Of a stretch of 64,000 nt of DNA, positions 42,692 through 53,277 are shown piece by piece. Source of the DNA: Arion vulgaris (lineage: Eukaryota > Mollusca > Gastropoda > Stylommatophora > Arionidae); contig CM036753.1 in NCBI GenBank assembly GCA_020796225.1, positions 78,866,441-78,930,440 on the forward strand, read 5' to 3'. The notes beneath the pieces were generated by a model. It ran no database searches. It had not been told where the DNA came from and saw only the letters and a program-made list of their open reading frames with translations. A program made the position numbers and the translations under genes. Numbering within the stretch: position 1 is the first letter of the stretch; each line of letters starts with the position of its first letter.

Positions 42692-42835
42692 ACCTCAAAT
42701 AGCTTGACCCTTCTCAGCAGAAACGGCACGCCACCTGCCGAGAGTAGTGCCTAAAACACGTACTGCGTAGCTCCGGCAACAATCCTCGGGATTATCTGAA
42801 AAAAATGCCCCCGTGAACAGAACGGAATGGACTTT
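42692..42835 (-). mobile_element. SINE family G copy 7
   Basis: CACGCCACCTGCCGAGAGTA, CGTAGCTCCGGCAACAATCC and CGTGAACAGAACGGAATGG on the plus strand, the reverse of the G body. Confidence 0.75.
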
Positions 42836-43309
42836 AACCGTTAAAACAAGACAGAGTAGCTACATTATTGAACATAGCATTAATAGAGACAGAATATTCG
42901 TAATTACTAAGTTCGTAAACTAAAAGCTTTTTACCAACTTTCAACATCAAGGCCACCACTTTCATCATTTTGTCACACAGATCAGCTTACTTCCCACTCT
43001 TAATTGCGATTGTTGTGACAATCTAACATTCTGTAACTGTTGACAGCTGATTCTTTGTTACAACAACACAACTAATGATGATGTCAAGATGATAGCAATG
43101 ACGGAAATAAATGTATTGATTAGTTAATCTCTCACTCTGGCCAATTTTGCAATTGTTGACTAGTGTAGAGAGCAACGAATAAGTCGTACAGGATGTCAAC
43201 AACGCAAAATTCACAAAACCATTTTGTCTTGTCTAATGTTTCTGGGTTGACATTTCAAGGATTAGCCATTTCAATATTTCACTCCCACCAAATGAATAAG
43301 TATCTTGTT
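42836..43309. other. No recognised feature
   Basis: AT-rich sequence; no family match. Confidence 0.5.
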
Positions 43310-43450
43310 TGTTTTTGTGTTTTTGCTATATAGGGGGTTAAAGCTTCTTTAAGTTCAGACACGCCTTTTCAACCGAAGGAAATGTATTTTAATGGTTATA
43401 TCAGATCGTGTAGGCCAACAAACATGAAAAATAAGAATTAACTTCTTTCA
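43310..43450. repeat. Repeat family J copy 1
   Basis: Shares ACGCC.TTTCAACC.AAGG, GGTTATATCAGA.CGTGTAGG and CCAACAAACATGAAAAATAA with 61385-61500. Orientation and class unknown; probably the 3' end of a retroposon. Confidence 0.7.
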
Positions 43451-43734
43451 AAAAATCGTTTCTAAATCAGTCAGCGTTTATCAGGATTGTCGTCATTGTT
43501 TGTCAGTCATTGTCGGTTGATCTCAGAAAAGATTTTAAAACAAGGAAGGCCATGGTTCCTATGTACATTGCATCATGTGAACACGATTCAAATATACTTA
43601 AAACACCAGTATATTCGTTCATCTTTCTCTTGACATATGTATGTGTTACTTAAGGATTATCAGCCAGTTTTTTTGGTCTCAGCTGTTGTTAATGCTGAAA
43701 TAATTCCCGCCCTAACATCACCTTAACATGACCG

Positions 43735-44530
43735 TTTTAAATGCATCTTCTTTTCTTTCCACTTCTTCTGTTATTACTTTCATCGGCGTTGTATGTGAAG
43801 ACTTCTGACTAGTGCCCTCGAGTGGGCCTCGTACAAAGTGCTTTTACCATCTCTGATATTTCTGCTGACACCTTTGCGTGGACAGTCTTTGTTCTTGAAA
43901 CCGTTGTATCTAAATAGTAGTGTGTGTCGTGGTGCGCTGATGTGTTGTAACCGTATTACGTGATCGAACAACTATGATTGTTGTTTTTCATATGATTTAT
44001 CTTTGGTGATGTTCTTACCAAGTCTTTAATAGTCTCGTTTTTTTTATCTATCTCTCCTGTTCCTACCATTATTTTCCGCATATATTTAATCTCTATTGAT
44101 GCAATTCTCCTTTTTTATTTACTGTTAATGTTCAATTCTGTCACTATTAGCACAAAGATGGGATAAATATCCTATTGTATAAGCATTGTTCGTGTTTCAA
44201 TATCTGTTTGAAATAGAATTTCGGTGTCATTTGGTTGATAATTTGGTCCGCTTTGTTGTATCGTGGTTGTATTCCTATATTGATGATTCCATCTGCTGAT
44301 ATCGCGGTTCCGAAATATATGAAACCATTCACTTAATACAACAAGCAGAAATAAAGGAAACAAAATAGAAGGAATAATATACATTAACAAATGAAGAGCT
44401 AATATTGGTCCCTAGTGAGTTCTAAAAGAAATAAAACTCAGGGTAGTTACATGTGCCATTGTCACCTAATCGGATTCCCAATATAGCCACATCATCAGCA
44501 CAACAAATCAACATAGCTAGTGTATGTCCC
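43735..44530 (-). pseudogene. LINE family R, RT motif C to C-terminus
   Basis: Minus strand LICCADDVAILG (RT motif C, Cys replacing the usual Tyr/Phe), then FIYFGTAISADGIINIGIQ, YNRIFIPSLC, IEIKYMRKIMVGTG and, after more frameshifts, PRKGVSRNIRDG. Region 43780-44330 is broken by several stops. This is a different LINE from H. Confidence 0.75.
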
Positions 44531-44759
44531 ACACTTCTGCAGTGTCATTTCATGATTTATAGGTTTGTTTTGGATGCTATTTACATTTTCCATTGGCTTC
44601 TAGTTACTCGACATGTCGTCCCTTCCTAAATCTACGCCTTTTTCGACCTTTCTTATCTCTACGGTTTTCAATCTGCACTGGAAGAATTCGGTAGAACGTC
44701 CTCCGTTTCTCTGGCGAAGATCTGGTAATTTTGTTGTGTTGAATATCATGTTATATAAA

Positions 44760-44828
44760 CATTCTATGAGGGCGTTCAAGATGTCAGCCAATGGACAGAG
44801 CTGACATCTTGAGCGCCCTCATAGAATG
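44760..44828. repeat. 29-bp inverted repeat, hairpin-forming
   Basis: Arms 44760-44788 and 44800-44828 pair at 28 of 29 positions, and the odd one is a G-U. The loop is 11 bases, CAATGGACAGA. The right arm is LINE L-type coding sequence (RADILSALIEC). The left arm is an inverted copy ending exactly where the LINE homology begins. Confidence 0.95.
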
Positions 44829-45058
44829 TGGCCGCAGATAAGATTTTCATCTAAACGAATCCGCGTCAACTACTAGGTTGCGGGAGATGGGTTTGAAGAT
44901 TGGTGTGGTAAGAAAAGAACAATACGACAGGTATACGAGTCGGCTCATCAATCAAAATCGAACTGGTACGGTCAGTCGCTGGACACTGTTGGAGATAATG
45001 CGAAGGAGATCGGAGTACCTATGGACATGTAATGAAGATATTCCAAACTGAAACTGAA
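44789..45058 (+). pseudogene. LINE L-type C-terminal domain (copy L3)
   Basis: Reads MDRADILSALIECGRR, a stop, then DFHLNESASTTRLREMGLKI, SRLINQNRTGTVSRWTLLEI and MRRRSEYLWTCNEDIPN. The CPEC part is lost by a deletion. A matching reverse copy is at 46515-46740. Confidence 0.85.
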
Positions 45059-46514
45059 TCATGTCATATAATTAAGAACGATCGTGAGAGAGATATAATT
45101 AAGTGAAGATACATCTTCGGTTACTCCAGCTCAGCCTTTATACTGAGGAAATGACAAGGGATAATTGTGCCATGAAGTCCATGAATATGGCAACGTCCCA
45201 CTGGCCCATCAGACAACTCTCGTTGACGACTGTGTTTTCTACAACCATGGAGTTCTTAGTTTTCTTAGATACAATTCCAACTTGAAAACTTTCTGTTGGA
45301 GTTAACATTTCAAGCGATAAGTAACTATTTAAGAAATATTTTGGAAAGATTTCATCTTGGACTGAATTATAAAGCACTTGCTGTTAAAGCAGGACTACTT
45401 CGGCTTTATCTGTGCGCATGGCAACATATGTGACTGTGTTGAAGTGGCATTGCTATTTTACACGAATATTGCTTTGTAAAAAACACAACATCACCATCTT
45501 AGATTATAGAGTTCTACACATCTCCTGAATATTAGTTTTAGCACTGAGAAATGTAGGTTTACAAAGTTCAACGCAGACATTACTTGTGTATTTGCTGGTA
45601 TTGATTTTTTTCACTCCATATTGAAGGATTAATATAAACTTTGCAGTTGAACTCTGCCCAATTTGTTGATATCTTTTAAGAACATTGTCACTAGAACAAA
45701 ACGTTACATCTATCTTACGGCGTAACATCATCCAAACTCTGCCATAAACTTTAACTAGTCTATGTATTTTAACATCGTATAGTACAAAAAATACGACAAA
45801 GACATTTTGTGTCAATGTGTATAGTAATTTTAGAAAGACACAAACGATAAACAGTAACCGGACACTAGACAGTTTACCTACTCGTCACAGGGACATTTCA
45901 CAAACAATAGGAACTAGTTAAAAACGAAAGATGAGCAAGTTCCTTTTTTGCTATCACCAGTCAGCGGAACTACTTCTTTTCTCTTTATCCTGTTTTGTCT
46001 CACATCATCAAGGATCAGAAGGGATTCCTTGAACGGGCTTGTTTTTGTGTGCGCTTCATAAATAATGTAATTCACTGCCTCTGTTATTTATGAGGTCCAC
46101 AATTGAATGGGCTACCTTTTGAAGACACTCTTCGCTAATAACAGTCAGTGGAACATACACACAAAACGGAGGGCACCTCCTTGGGTCTCTCTCTTCAAGA
46201 CACAGTCCAGCTGTTATCAAGAGTGGACCATTTCGTCGTATTTAGAAAAGGGACAAGTCACTGTAGGTTCTGCCAATACATGCATTGAACATTCCACATA
46301 TGGGATTCAGAGCTTTGTCCATGTGACACTGCAAGAGAAAATGCTGACCACTTACTCCAGATCAATAGGAAGTATGTCATTTTAAGATACAAACATTAAC
46401 GTACTACTTCTAAAATCTAGATAAAACTATATTGCACAAAAAACGAACTTGGACAATATTATAAGTTTTATAAAAACTACTACCGTTTTATTATAGACCT
46501 TCTTTCGGAAAGAA
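45059..46514. other. Unassigned DNA between two inverted LINE ends
   Basis: 1.45 kb flanked by oppositely oriented LINE L3/L4 ends that share GAAGATATTCCAAACTGAAAC. Several 60-100 codon frames on both strands show no motif I recognise, for example 45504-45815 on the minus strand. Confidence 0.5.
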
Positions 46515-46740
46515 TGATGAAGATTCAGTTTCAGTTTGGAATATCTTCATTGCACTCCGGACATGTTCATAGGTGCTCCGATCTCCTTCGTAATATCTCC
46601 AACAGCGTCCAGCGACTGACCGTACCAGTTCGATTTTGATTGATGAGCCTATTCATATACATGTTATGCTGCTCTTTTCTTGCTACTCCCAAACTTCAAA
46701 CCCAGCTCCTGCAATCTAGATGTGTCGGTCGGATACAAGC
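46515..46740 (-). pseudogene. LINE L-type C-terminal domain (copy L4)
   Basis: Minus strand YPTDTSRLQELGLKFGSSKK, then frameshifted GTVSRWTLLEI and RRRSEHL..CPECNEDIPN-like sequence. It keeps the GTCCGGAGTGCAATG stretch that copy L3 lost. Confidence 0.8.
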
Positions 46741-47240
46741 TATAACTTGTTCTTGTCATGCAAGCAGGTTTTTGGGATAAAATATCCTCGTATTCAAAAA
46801 TAATGATTATAGTACGTAAAGTAAATCTGACACTGCTATTACCTTTGTCAGGATACACTTGATTAAATATCACTTTGTCTTGTTCACCAAAGTCAGATAG
46901 CTAGTGAAGTTGGTAGATTTATGTGAAATGAGAAACCAAAATCTGAACATACTATCCGGCCCTTGGCTCATTTCTAGACAATTACAGGCTTGCTATGTAC
47001 ATTTGAACAACAACGTATTTCACGAAATGTTCACAGAATATGGCACTTTCAAAGTTGCTGTCCTTTACTGGTGGACTCTTTTTAGAGTGTAAGCCGAGTC
47101 TCAAATTACTCACACCTCTGGCCAAATATTGACCATATCAATACAAATGTAACATATCTTTACCATCCATAATGTAAGGGTTACGATACGGAAGGAAACT
47201 CTACCACAATATCTTGACTTTAACAAAAAAGTGATATGTT
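46741..47240. other. No recognised feature
   Basis: No family match or motif. Confidence 0.5.
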
Positions 47241-47269
47241 ATTAAGTTTGCAAGCACGCACGTCTGAAT

Positions 47270-47640
47270 GCCTGTCCGTTCGCCCGTCCGTCTATCAGTT
47301 GTCCATCCGTCCGTTGATTTTTATGTTGGTTATTTGGTTGGTTTGTTAGTTAGTTGCTTAATTGGCTAGTTAATTGCTTGATTTACTGACTGAATGGCTA
47401 GGTAATTAGTTGGTTAGTTGATGGGTAAGTTTGTTGACTGGTTACTTCGCTGGTTGATGTGTTGGTTGGTTAGTTAGTTGGTTGGTTGACTGGAAGCTGG
47501 TTGGTTGGTTGATCGATCGACTGGCTGTTTGGTTGACTTTTAGGTTGTTTGGTTCCCTGACTGAATGGTTGGTTGGTTGACTAGTTGGTTGTTGAATTGG
47601 CTAACTGGTTATCTGGTTTAGCTACTTAGTTCATTTAACC
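47270..47640. repeat. Degenerate (GGTT)n low-complexity tract
   Basis: T- and G-rich on the plus strand with GGTTGGTT, GACTGG and TTAGTTGG words; no fixed higher-order period. A C-rich part at 47280-47310 (CCGTCCGTC) precedes it. Confidence 0.8.
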
Positions 47641-47854
47641 GATGCAGCATCATTCTAGACAGCTCTATCTCTACTCTTCGATCTCTCTCAGCAGTTACTT
47701 CTACAATAATACATGAAGTGTTTAAATAATGAATTTCAGTCAAGAGATTAAGTAAAGTGCAAAATGTTAGAATCTAGAATGGACGCAAAAACAACAAAAT
47801 AAATATATTTTTAGCTAGTCTGCTATCATTCATAACATTTTGATGGTTTCTGTC

Positions 47855-48455
47855 TCGTCGAGGTATGCTGTTCGCCTCTCGCTCCTATGGTACTAGGTTT
47901 GCTCCCCACGTGTAGCAATCGCGATATTTTTCCAGAGATTCCTGTTCTTAGTTTCGATGAGATCGAGTTTCTAGTGCTATTGGAGAGGAATGATAAGACG
48001 AATGTTCTGTGTTCGTGTTGAGTGCATTAAAGAACCATTGGCAGTTGGTAGTTGATATGTGTAGGCTGGAAGCCGTGGACCGGAAAAAAACTTATTAAAA
48101 GATTTTAATGAAATTTCGACAAACATTTACAATCTTAAAAGTTACATCAGAGGCCCCGCCGGTGCTACATAGTTCTCTCTCACTCTCGATCCCCGCTTAT
48201 GCTGATGTGCCATATTTTCTCATGAATTCTGCTGCTGGTTTTAGGGACTCCACCCCTCCGTACAGCTTCTCATTGAACTCGTTATTTTTGGGCCAGGTTT
48301 CGTTTCTCAGGCCTGCTAGCAGCTGGCAGTCTTGCAGTATGTGCTCTGTCGTCATGTCCGCCCTACATAGTTCATGCACTGCATCTGAGATCTTGCTACG
48401 TAAGAAATAGATCGGAGCACACATGGTTGAAGTGCAATGATGATGATCTAATCAA
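47855..48455 (+). mobile_element. SINE family A copy 6, long form
   Basis: Normal A head (GGTACTAGGTTTGCTCCCC) and body, then about 200 extra bp between two copies of CTACATAGTTC (near 48171 and 48364). The extra part encodes a LINE C-terminus on the minus strand, and that frame runs on through the standard A 3' block. Ends GTGCAATGATGATGATC without a CAAT run. Confidence 0.85.
48197..48424 (-). pseudogene. LINE C-terminal domain carried antisense in SINE A
   Basis: A 75-residue frame: IYFLRSKISDAVHELCRADM, TTEHILQDCQLLAGLRNETW, KLYGGVESLKPAAEFMRKYG, then a stop. The TTEHILQDC..LR...WP..KLYG order is the usual end of many animal non-LTR ORFs. It is opposite to the direction of the SINE, so it is not the SINE's own tail in the ordinary sense. 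Confidence 0.85.
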
Positions 48456-48784
48456 CACTAATGCTAGCATTCTTATCGATTCATACGTTTTCATTTGTCT
48501 GAGATTGGACATGCCCACCTGCCAACACTTAGTAAACACAAGATAACAGAGAATATATGAAGTTTTATAAGTATTGATATATAGTAAGTTGTTAGTGAAG
48601 ATAAGATAATTTGACTGTCTCAAGCGTTGTACTGTCACAGACTGTTTAATACAGAACACAACGGTTCTGAACACTGAGTTTACAAAAAACAATTTATTTA
48701 ATTACACAATTTGAAAGCAACGTACATATTTCACCATCTTTTTTGTTCTCTTACAAAATAAAAAGTTACCATTCAAGAAAGAAG
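48456..48784. other. No recognised feature
   Basis: AT-rich spacer between two tandem-oriented A copies. Confidence 0.5.
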
Positions 48785-49070
48785 TAAAAACCCGTGCTGA
48801 ATTTGAGCACGTAAAAGTACGAGTATTTTGGCAGTTCAAAATCGAGAAGAGCAGGCTGGAAACCGTTGCTATGGCAAAATTCATTAGAAAATATTTCTAC
48901 AAAAATATCTTCCCCTTCTTCAAAATTACACCAGGGACCCTCGCAGGAACTACGGATTTTCTGCACAACGGCTGAGATCTTCCTATGTAAGAAGAGATCG
49001 ATCGGACACACACGGTTACTCATTGAAGTGCAATAATGATTGTCCTATCTATCAGTCAATCATTAGCATC
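48785..49070 (+). mobile_element. SINE family A copy 7, 5'-truncated
   Basis: Starts in the body (TTGAGCACGTAAAAGTACG), 3' block CGGCTGAGATCTTCCTATG, and a short tail TCAGTCAATCATT. Confidence 0.8.
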
Positions 49071-49159
49071 AGAATATTTCAAAATTAAAAGTGACATTAG
49101 GCACGTATGTCTACGTCACCAACACCTTTATAGTGGTTCTAGACTTTGTAGAGACAAAT

Positions 49160-49660
49160 AATTGTCTTCTTCTTTCCCCTTTTTGGTAACCAGGTTAAAC
49201 CATTCGTGGTTTTATGTATCTGTCTGCGCTTCTCGGCTACTTGTGTGATGGTTTTCTTAGTCCCTTGCAGAATTCAGCTTTTTCAGCACACTGTTACCGG
49301 GTGTTAACCCAGTGTCGTGGTTTTATGTATTTGTCTTGCGCTTCTCTGGTAACTTGTGTGATGGTTTTCTTAGTCCCTGACAGAATTCAACTTTTCATCA
49401 CCTGTTACCGGTCTTACCCTCGCTTTTCGTGATATTTTGTCTTGGAGCTTCCTGACTGTGATGGTTTTCTGTCCGACATAATCTTATCTACACTGGCCCA
49501 ACTCAACTTGCATTCTCTGCTTCGCTATATAGTTCAAGCACGGTCTTGTTCCAACCTTTTCTCTGATGCCGGTATTTGTAACTCTGTCGATTCTTGCGTT
49601 GTTGGTGACTTTGCGGAGACATCTCATTTCGCATCGCGGTTCTAGACTTTGTGATGAAGC
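49160..49660 (-). pseudogene. LINE H 3' region with an internal duplication
   Basis: Minus strand CEMRCLRKVTNNARIDRVTN and GIREKVGTRPCLNYIAKQRM match LINE H (49484-49666). Further 3' the phrase CTGTTACCGGGTGTTAACCC and TTGTGTGATGGTTTTCTTAG occur two to three times at about 100-bp spacing, a small tandem expansion of the LINE tail. Confidence 0.75.
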
Positions 49661-49951
49661 AAACAATAGTAGGTAAAAAAAGAGAAATGTAATTAATATT
49701 TCATAAATAACTAAAAGATCTTGAAATTGCAGATACTGTACACCTCTGGTACATAAGCAACAGACAATGCAGAAAAATAGTGAACCACTAACAGCTAAAG
49801 AAGTTAAATGAGAACTAAAACCTAAATGTGAGTATGTTATAGGAAGTAAGATTTAAACATAAGAAAATTGATCCCGTTAGGAATAATGGCCAAATCATTG
49901 AAAATATGTACGAATGTCACATTGCTATCAGTTATATTAGTGAAACTCCAG

Positions 49952-50325
49952 TGTGGTGCCGGCGCCCGAAAAGTGAAGCAAAGAATAGTACCACTGCGAC
50001 CTACAGGGCATGACGTAAGAGGCGACTGATGTATGACATAGATAAGCTACCCTAGTAAATAAAAATCATCGCAGAAATTGGATGTGCTGGCCTACTTTTA
50101 GCCGTATAACTGGCACATCGTTCAATCGCTCTTATGCTCAGATCACATGCAAATCGCATAGAGTGGTTAACAAGTGGTCAATATGAAATTGGATGTGCTG
50201 GCCTACTTTTAGCCGTATAACTGGCACATTGTACAATCGCTTTTAGGCCCCAGATCACATACAAAACCACACTATAGAGTGGTTAATAAAATTAGGTCGA
50301 TATAGGAGCGTAAGAAGAAGAAGAT
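49952..50325 (+). mobile_element. SINE family B copy 5 with internal duplication
   Basis: GTGTGGTGCCGGCGCCCG head, AGGGCATGACGTAAGAGGCG centre. The segment GAAATTGGATGTGCTGGCCT..GTGGTTAA is present twice, giving 374 bp in place of about 255. Tail AGAAGAAGAAGAT. Confidence 0.85.
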
Positions 50326-50329
50326 ATTA

Positions 50330-50582
50330 GTGGAAAAAATGAAAATCTTGGCATATCTTTTACAGGAGGCGCCATCAACCACTGTAAACGAGTTGTGGAT
50401 TTTCTAGGCACCACACATACGTTCAGTAGGTTGCCATTGTTTTCTGTAGTGTGGTCTATTTTTCCCGCTCATAATATTCCATGCGAACAAATTTGCTTCC
50501 AAATAATCCGCCGCGAAGTTTGAACCAGGTACTCTTGGGTTGTGTGCGAGCTCACTACCGCTTAAGCTACAGACGCTCACTC
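50330..50582 (-). mobile_element. SINE family F copy 3
   Basis: Minus strand head GTGAGCGTCTGTAGCTTAAG, B-box region CTGGTTCAAACTTCGCGG; the body is the reverse of 25462-25715. It lies immediately right of SINE B5's tail. Confidence 0.85.
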
Positions 50583-50585
50583 TCT

Positions 50586-51362
50586 CTATAGATATAAATA
50601 TATAAATATATATATCAATTTTAGTATAGACGGAGAAACATACTAAGATTACAATGTTGATTGGTAGGGCTAATTTCGATTTCACCTTTATCCTCCCAAT
50701 ATAGAACTCAGTTTGTTCTCTGGAAAATAAGTTGGCACTGTTGAACACAATTACAAAATATGTTCTGTTTTATGGCTTTGAGATGTGACATGTGAGCAAG
50801 AATCTCACAATCGAAATACAAACATTTGCCAACAGATGTCATAGGTGTATAATGCATAACAGGTGTCTTAGGTGTATAATTTATAACAGATTGCCAGTAG
50901 TAATAACAAACACCAAAGTGTGAGGGAGAGGTCAGCAAACTAAACAAAATATAGGTTAAAGAAAGAAAATAGCTATGAAGTGAATACCTTTTCAGGAAAC
51001 TACCAAACATCATAATTAAACATGCACTTGACTGAAACCCACAGTCCAAGAGATCAGTGTGAAGACAAAAGCAGCGGGAAAAACTGAAGAAAAGAAAGTA
51101 AGTGTGACAGAGCTGTTTTGTTCGCAGGGCAGAAGAAAACGACGCAGAACATAGTTTGTTGAAGAACGTTGCAACTTTAAGATCTACTGAACAAGAAACT
51201 ACTCTCGGACACAAGATACATAAAAGAACAGTTAATTTCGCTTACTATATCAATTTAAACAACAAACGTTAGGTTTTACAAATCTATACAGTACAATTTC
51301 ATTTAACTTAAATCCGTACAAAAAAAGGCAAATTTACCAGACCAGTTTAAAAAAAGTATACA
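50586..51362. other. No recognised feature
   Basis: TA-rich at 50586-50620, then unassigned sequence. GTGTCATAGGTGTATAAT-like words repeat twice near 50838-50885. Minus-strand open frames show no motif. Confidence 0.5.
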
Positions 51363-51363
51363 T

Positions 51364-51860
51364 GCTCAATGAAAGTAAACTTAAGTTCGCTAAGTCAATG
51401 AAAGTAAACTTAAGTTTGCTAAGTCAATGAAAGTAAACTTTGAAGTCTCGCTAAGTCAATGAAAGTAAACTAAGTTTGCTAAGTCAATGAAAGTAAACAT
51501 AAGTTTGCTAAGCAAGGTCAATTGCTAGTCAAGAAGTAAACTTAAGTTCGCTAAGTCAATGAAAGTAAACTCAAGTTTGCTAAGTCAATGAAAGTAAACT
51601 TAAGTTTGCTAAGTCAATGAAAGTAAACTTAAGTTTGCTAAGTCAATGAAAGTAAACTTAAGTTTGCTAAGTCAATGAAAGTAAACTTAAGTTTGCTAAG
51701 TCAATGAAAGTAAACTCAAGTTTGCTAAGACAATGAAAGGCAACTTAAGTTTGCTAAGTCAATGGAAGTAAACTTAAGTTCGCTAAGTCAATGAAAGTAA
51801 ACTTACGTTCGCTAAGTCAATGAAAGTAAACTTAATTTTGCTAAGTCAAGGAAAGTCTAG
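51364..51860. repeat. 29-bp minisatellite
   Basis: About 17 units containing AAGTCAATGAAAGTAAACTT then AAGTTTGCT, with TTCGCT variants alternating irregularly. Confidence 0.95.
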
Positions 51861-52548
51861 TTTAATTTATCCGATTAATTTAAGTAATGAAAACTAAAAT
51901 TAATGAAAGAAAAGTTAAGCTTACTAGATCTGGGAAAGAAATGTTAGATTTACAATACCAATGTCGAAAACATGTACAATAAAGATTTGATAAGGTACTT
52001 GTACCATCACCATTCACAAACTCATGGGAATAAAAAAAAACCAGACTAAGCAGCAGGAAACTTAATAGACAAGCGCAAGTTTTCTTTTTTCTTCTCTGTT
52101 GAATTCTTCAGCATAATTCTTATTCGATCTAATATAAATATGTAAATCTCTTTTTGTGTGACTTTGTAAAGTAGAGCAGATGTACATGAGACGAATAGTG
52201 CAGAGCATAAATTATTCCCTTTTCAAATAGAGCAAAAAAACTGGTTGGGTGTTCAATTCACACAACCGACATTTAACAAGTGAGAAAAATTACTGGCCCC
52301 ACTACTCTGGCATAATTGGGTTTAGAAATGTGAAGTGTTAGACATTTCACATCCTACTGTCTGCGAAAGCAACGAGACTTTCATTTCAAGCGGAAGTGCG
52401 TTATCCTGTGGTTTACAAGCAGGTGGCGATATCTGTTCTTGTTGGTACAGCACATTTAATTTCATGTTACATTTTGCTCGGGTTCATTTTTTTCTATGTC
52501 GCAAACAGTTTTCAATCTGTTTATAAGGTACATCTTGTGATTCTTCTC
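51861..52548. other. No recognised feature
   Basis: Unassigned AT-rich sequence. Confidence 0.5.
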
Positions 52549-52766
52549 TGAAGCAACAGGCAGTTCTACCTCCGTAGAACTCTAGTTTAACTATCAGCGT
52601 GATACCTCTGTGAATTAGAGCTGAAGCAACAGGCAGTTCTACCTCCGTAGAACTCTAGTTTAACTATCAGCGTGATACCTCTGTGAAGTAGAGCTGAAGC
52701 AACAGGCAGTTCTACTTCCGTAGAACTCTAGTTTACCTATCAGCGTGATAGCTCTTTGAAGTAGAG
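52549..52766. repeat. 73-bp tandem repeat, three units
   Basis: Three nearly identical units, each with the 8-bp stem AGTTCTAC..GTAGAACT around CTCC. It directly precedes SINE A8, and its last unit blends into the A head (GTAGAGGTACGGTGCTCG). Confidence 0.95.
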
Positions 52767-53145
52767 GTACGGTGCTCGCCTCTCACTTCAAAAGTACTCA
52801 GTTAGAAACAAGTGTGAAGCGATATATCTATTTTTCAATGATCCCAAATATTAACATAGGTAGGATTAAATTTCAATTTTTATTGTAGACAAACAATTAA
52901 ACGTTGGTCCCAGGTTAAAGATAAACACAAACGAAAATTGACAGGCAAAAACAGTAAGAAAAGACTGGAAAGTCGCCGCATTGATAACATTAATTCTTAA
53001 TTTGTTTTAAAAAAATGACTTCTAATTTTTCAATCTTATCTTTAAAGATACATCTGTTCTACGGAGCTCGTGCACTGCACATAGATCATCCTTTGTAAGA
53101 AAGCGATTGTAGCACACATGGTTATGCCTAAAGTGCAATGATGAT
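52765..53145 (+). mobile_element. SINE family A copy 8
   Basis: Head GGTACGGTGCTCGCCTCTC, diverged body, 3' block CTACGGAGCTCGTGCACTGC and GTGCAATGATGATGGTTC; tail lost. Confidence 0.75.
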
Positions 53146-53277
53146 GGTTCTAAAAGTAAAGCAATCTGGTATTAAAGTACACAAAGGCAACATGGTATTC
53201 TGGATTTGTAAAACCAGATCTTGTCCGAGAAAGATTAGTCATTGGACTGACTAAATACTTGAAGAAAAGTGTTTGAC

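Noticed and set aside
47270..47640. Telomeric or centromeric repeat from GGTT richness
   Set aside because: No fixed unit; degenerate low-complexity sequence.
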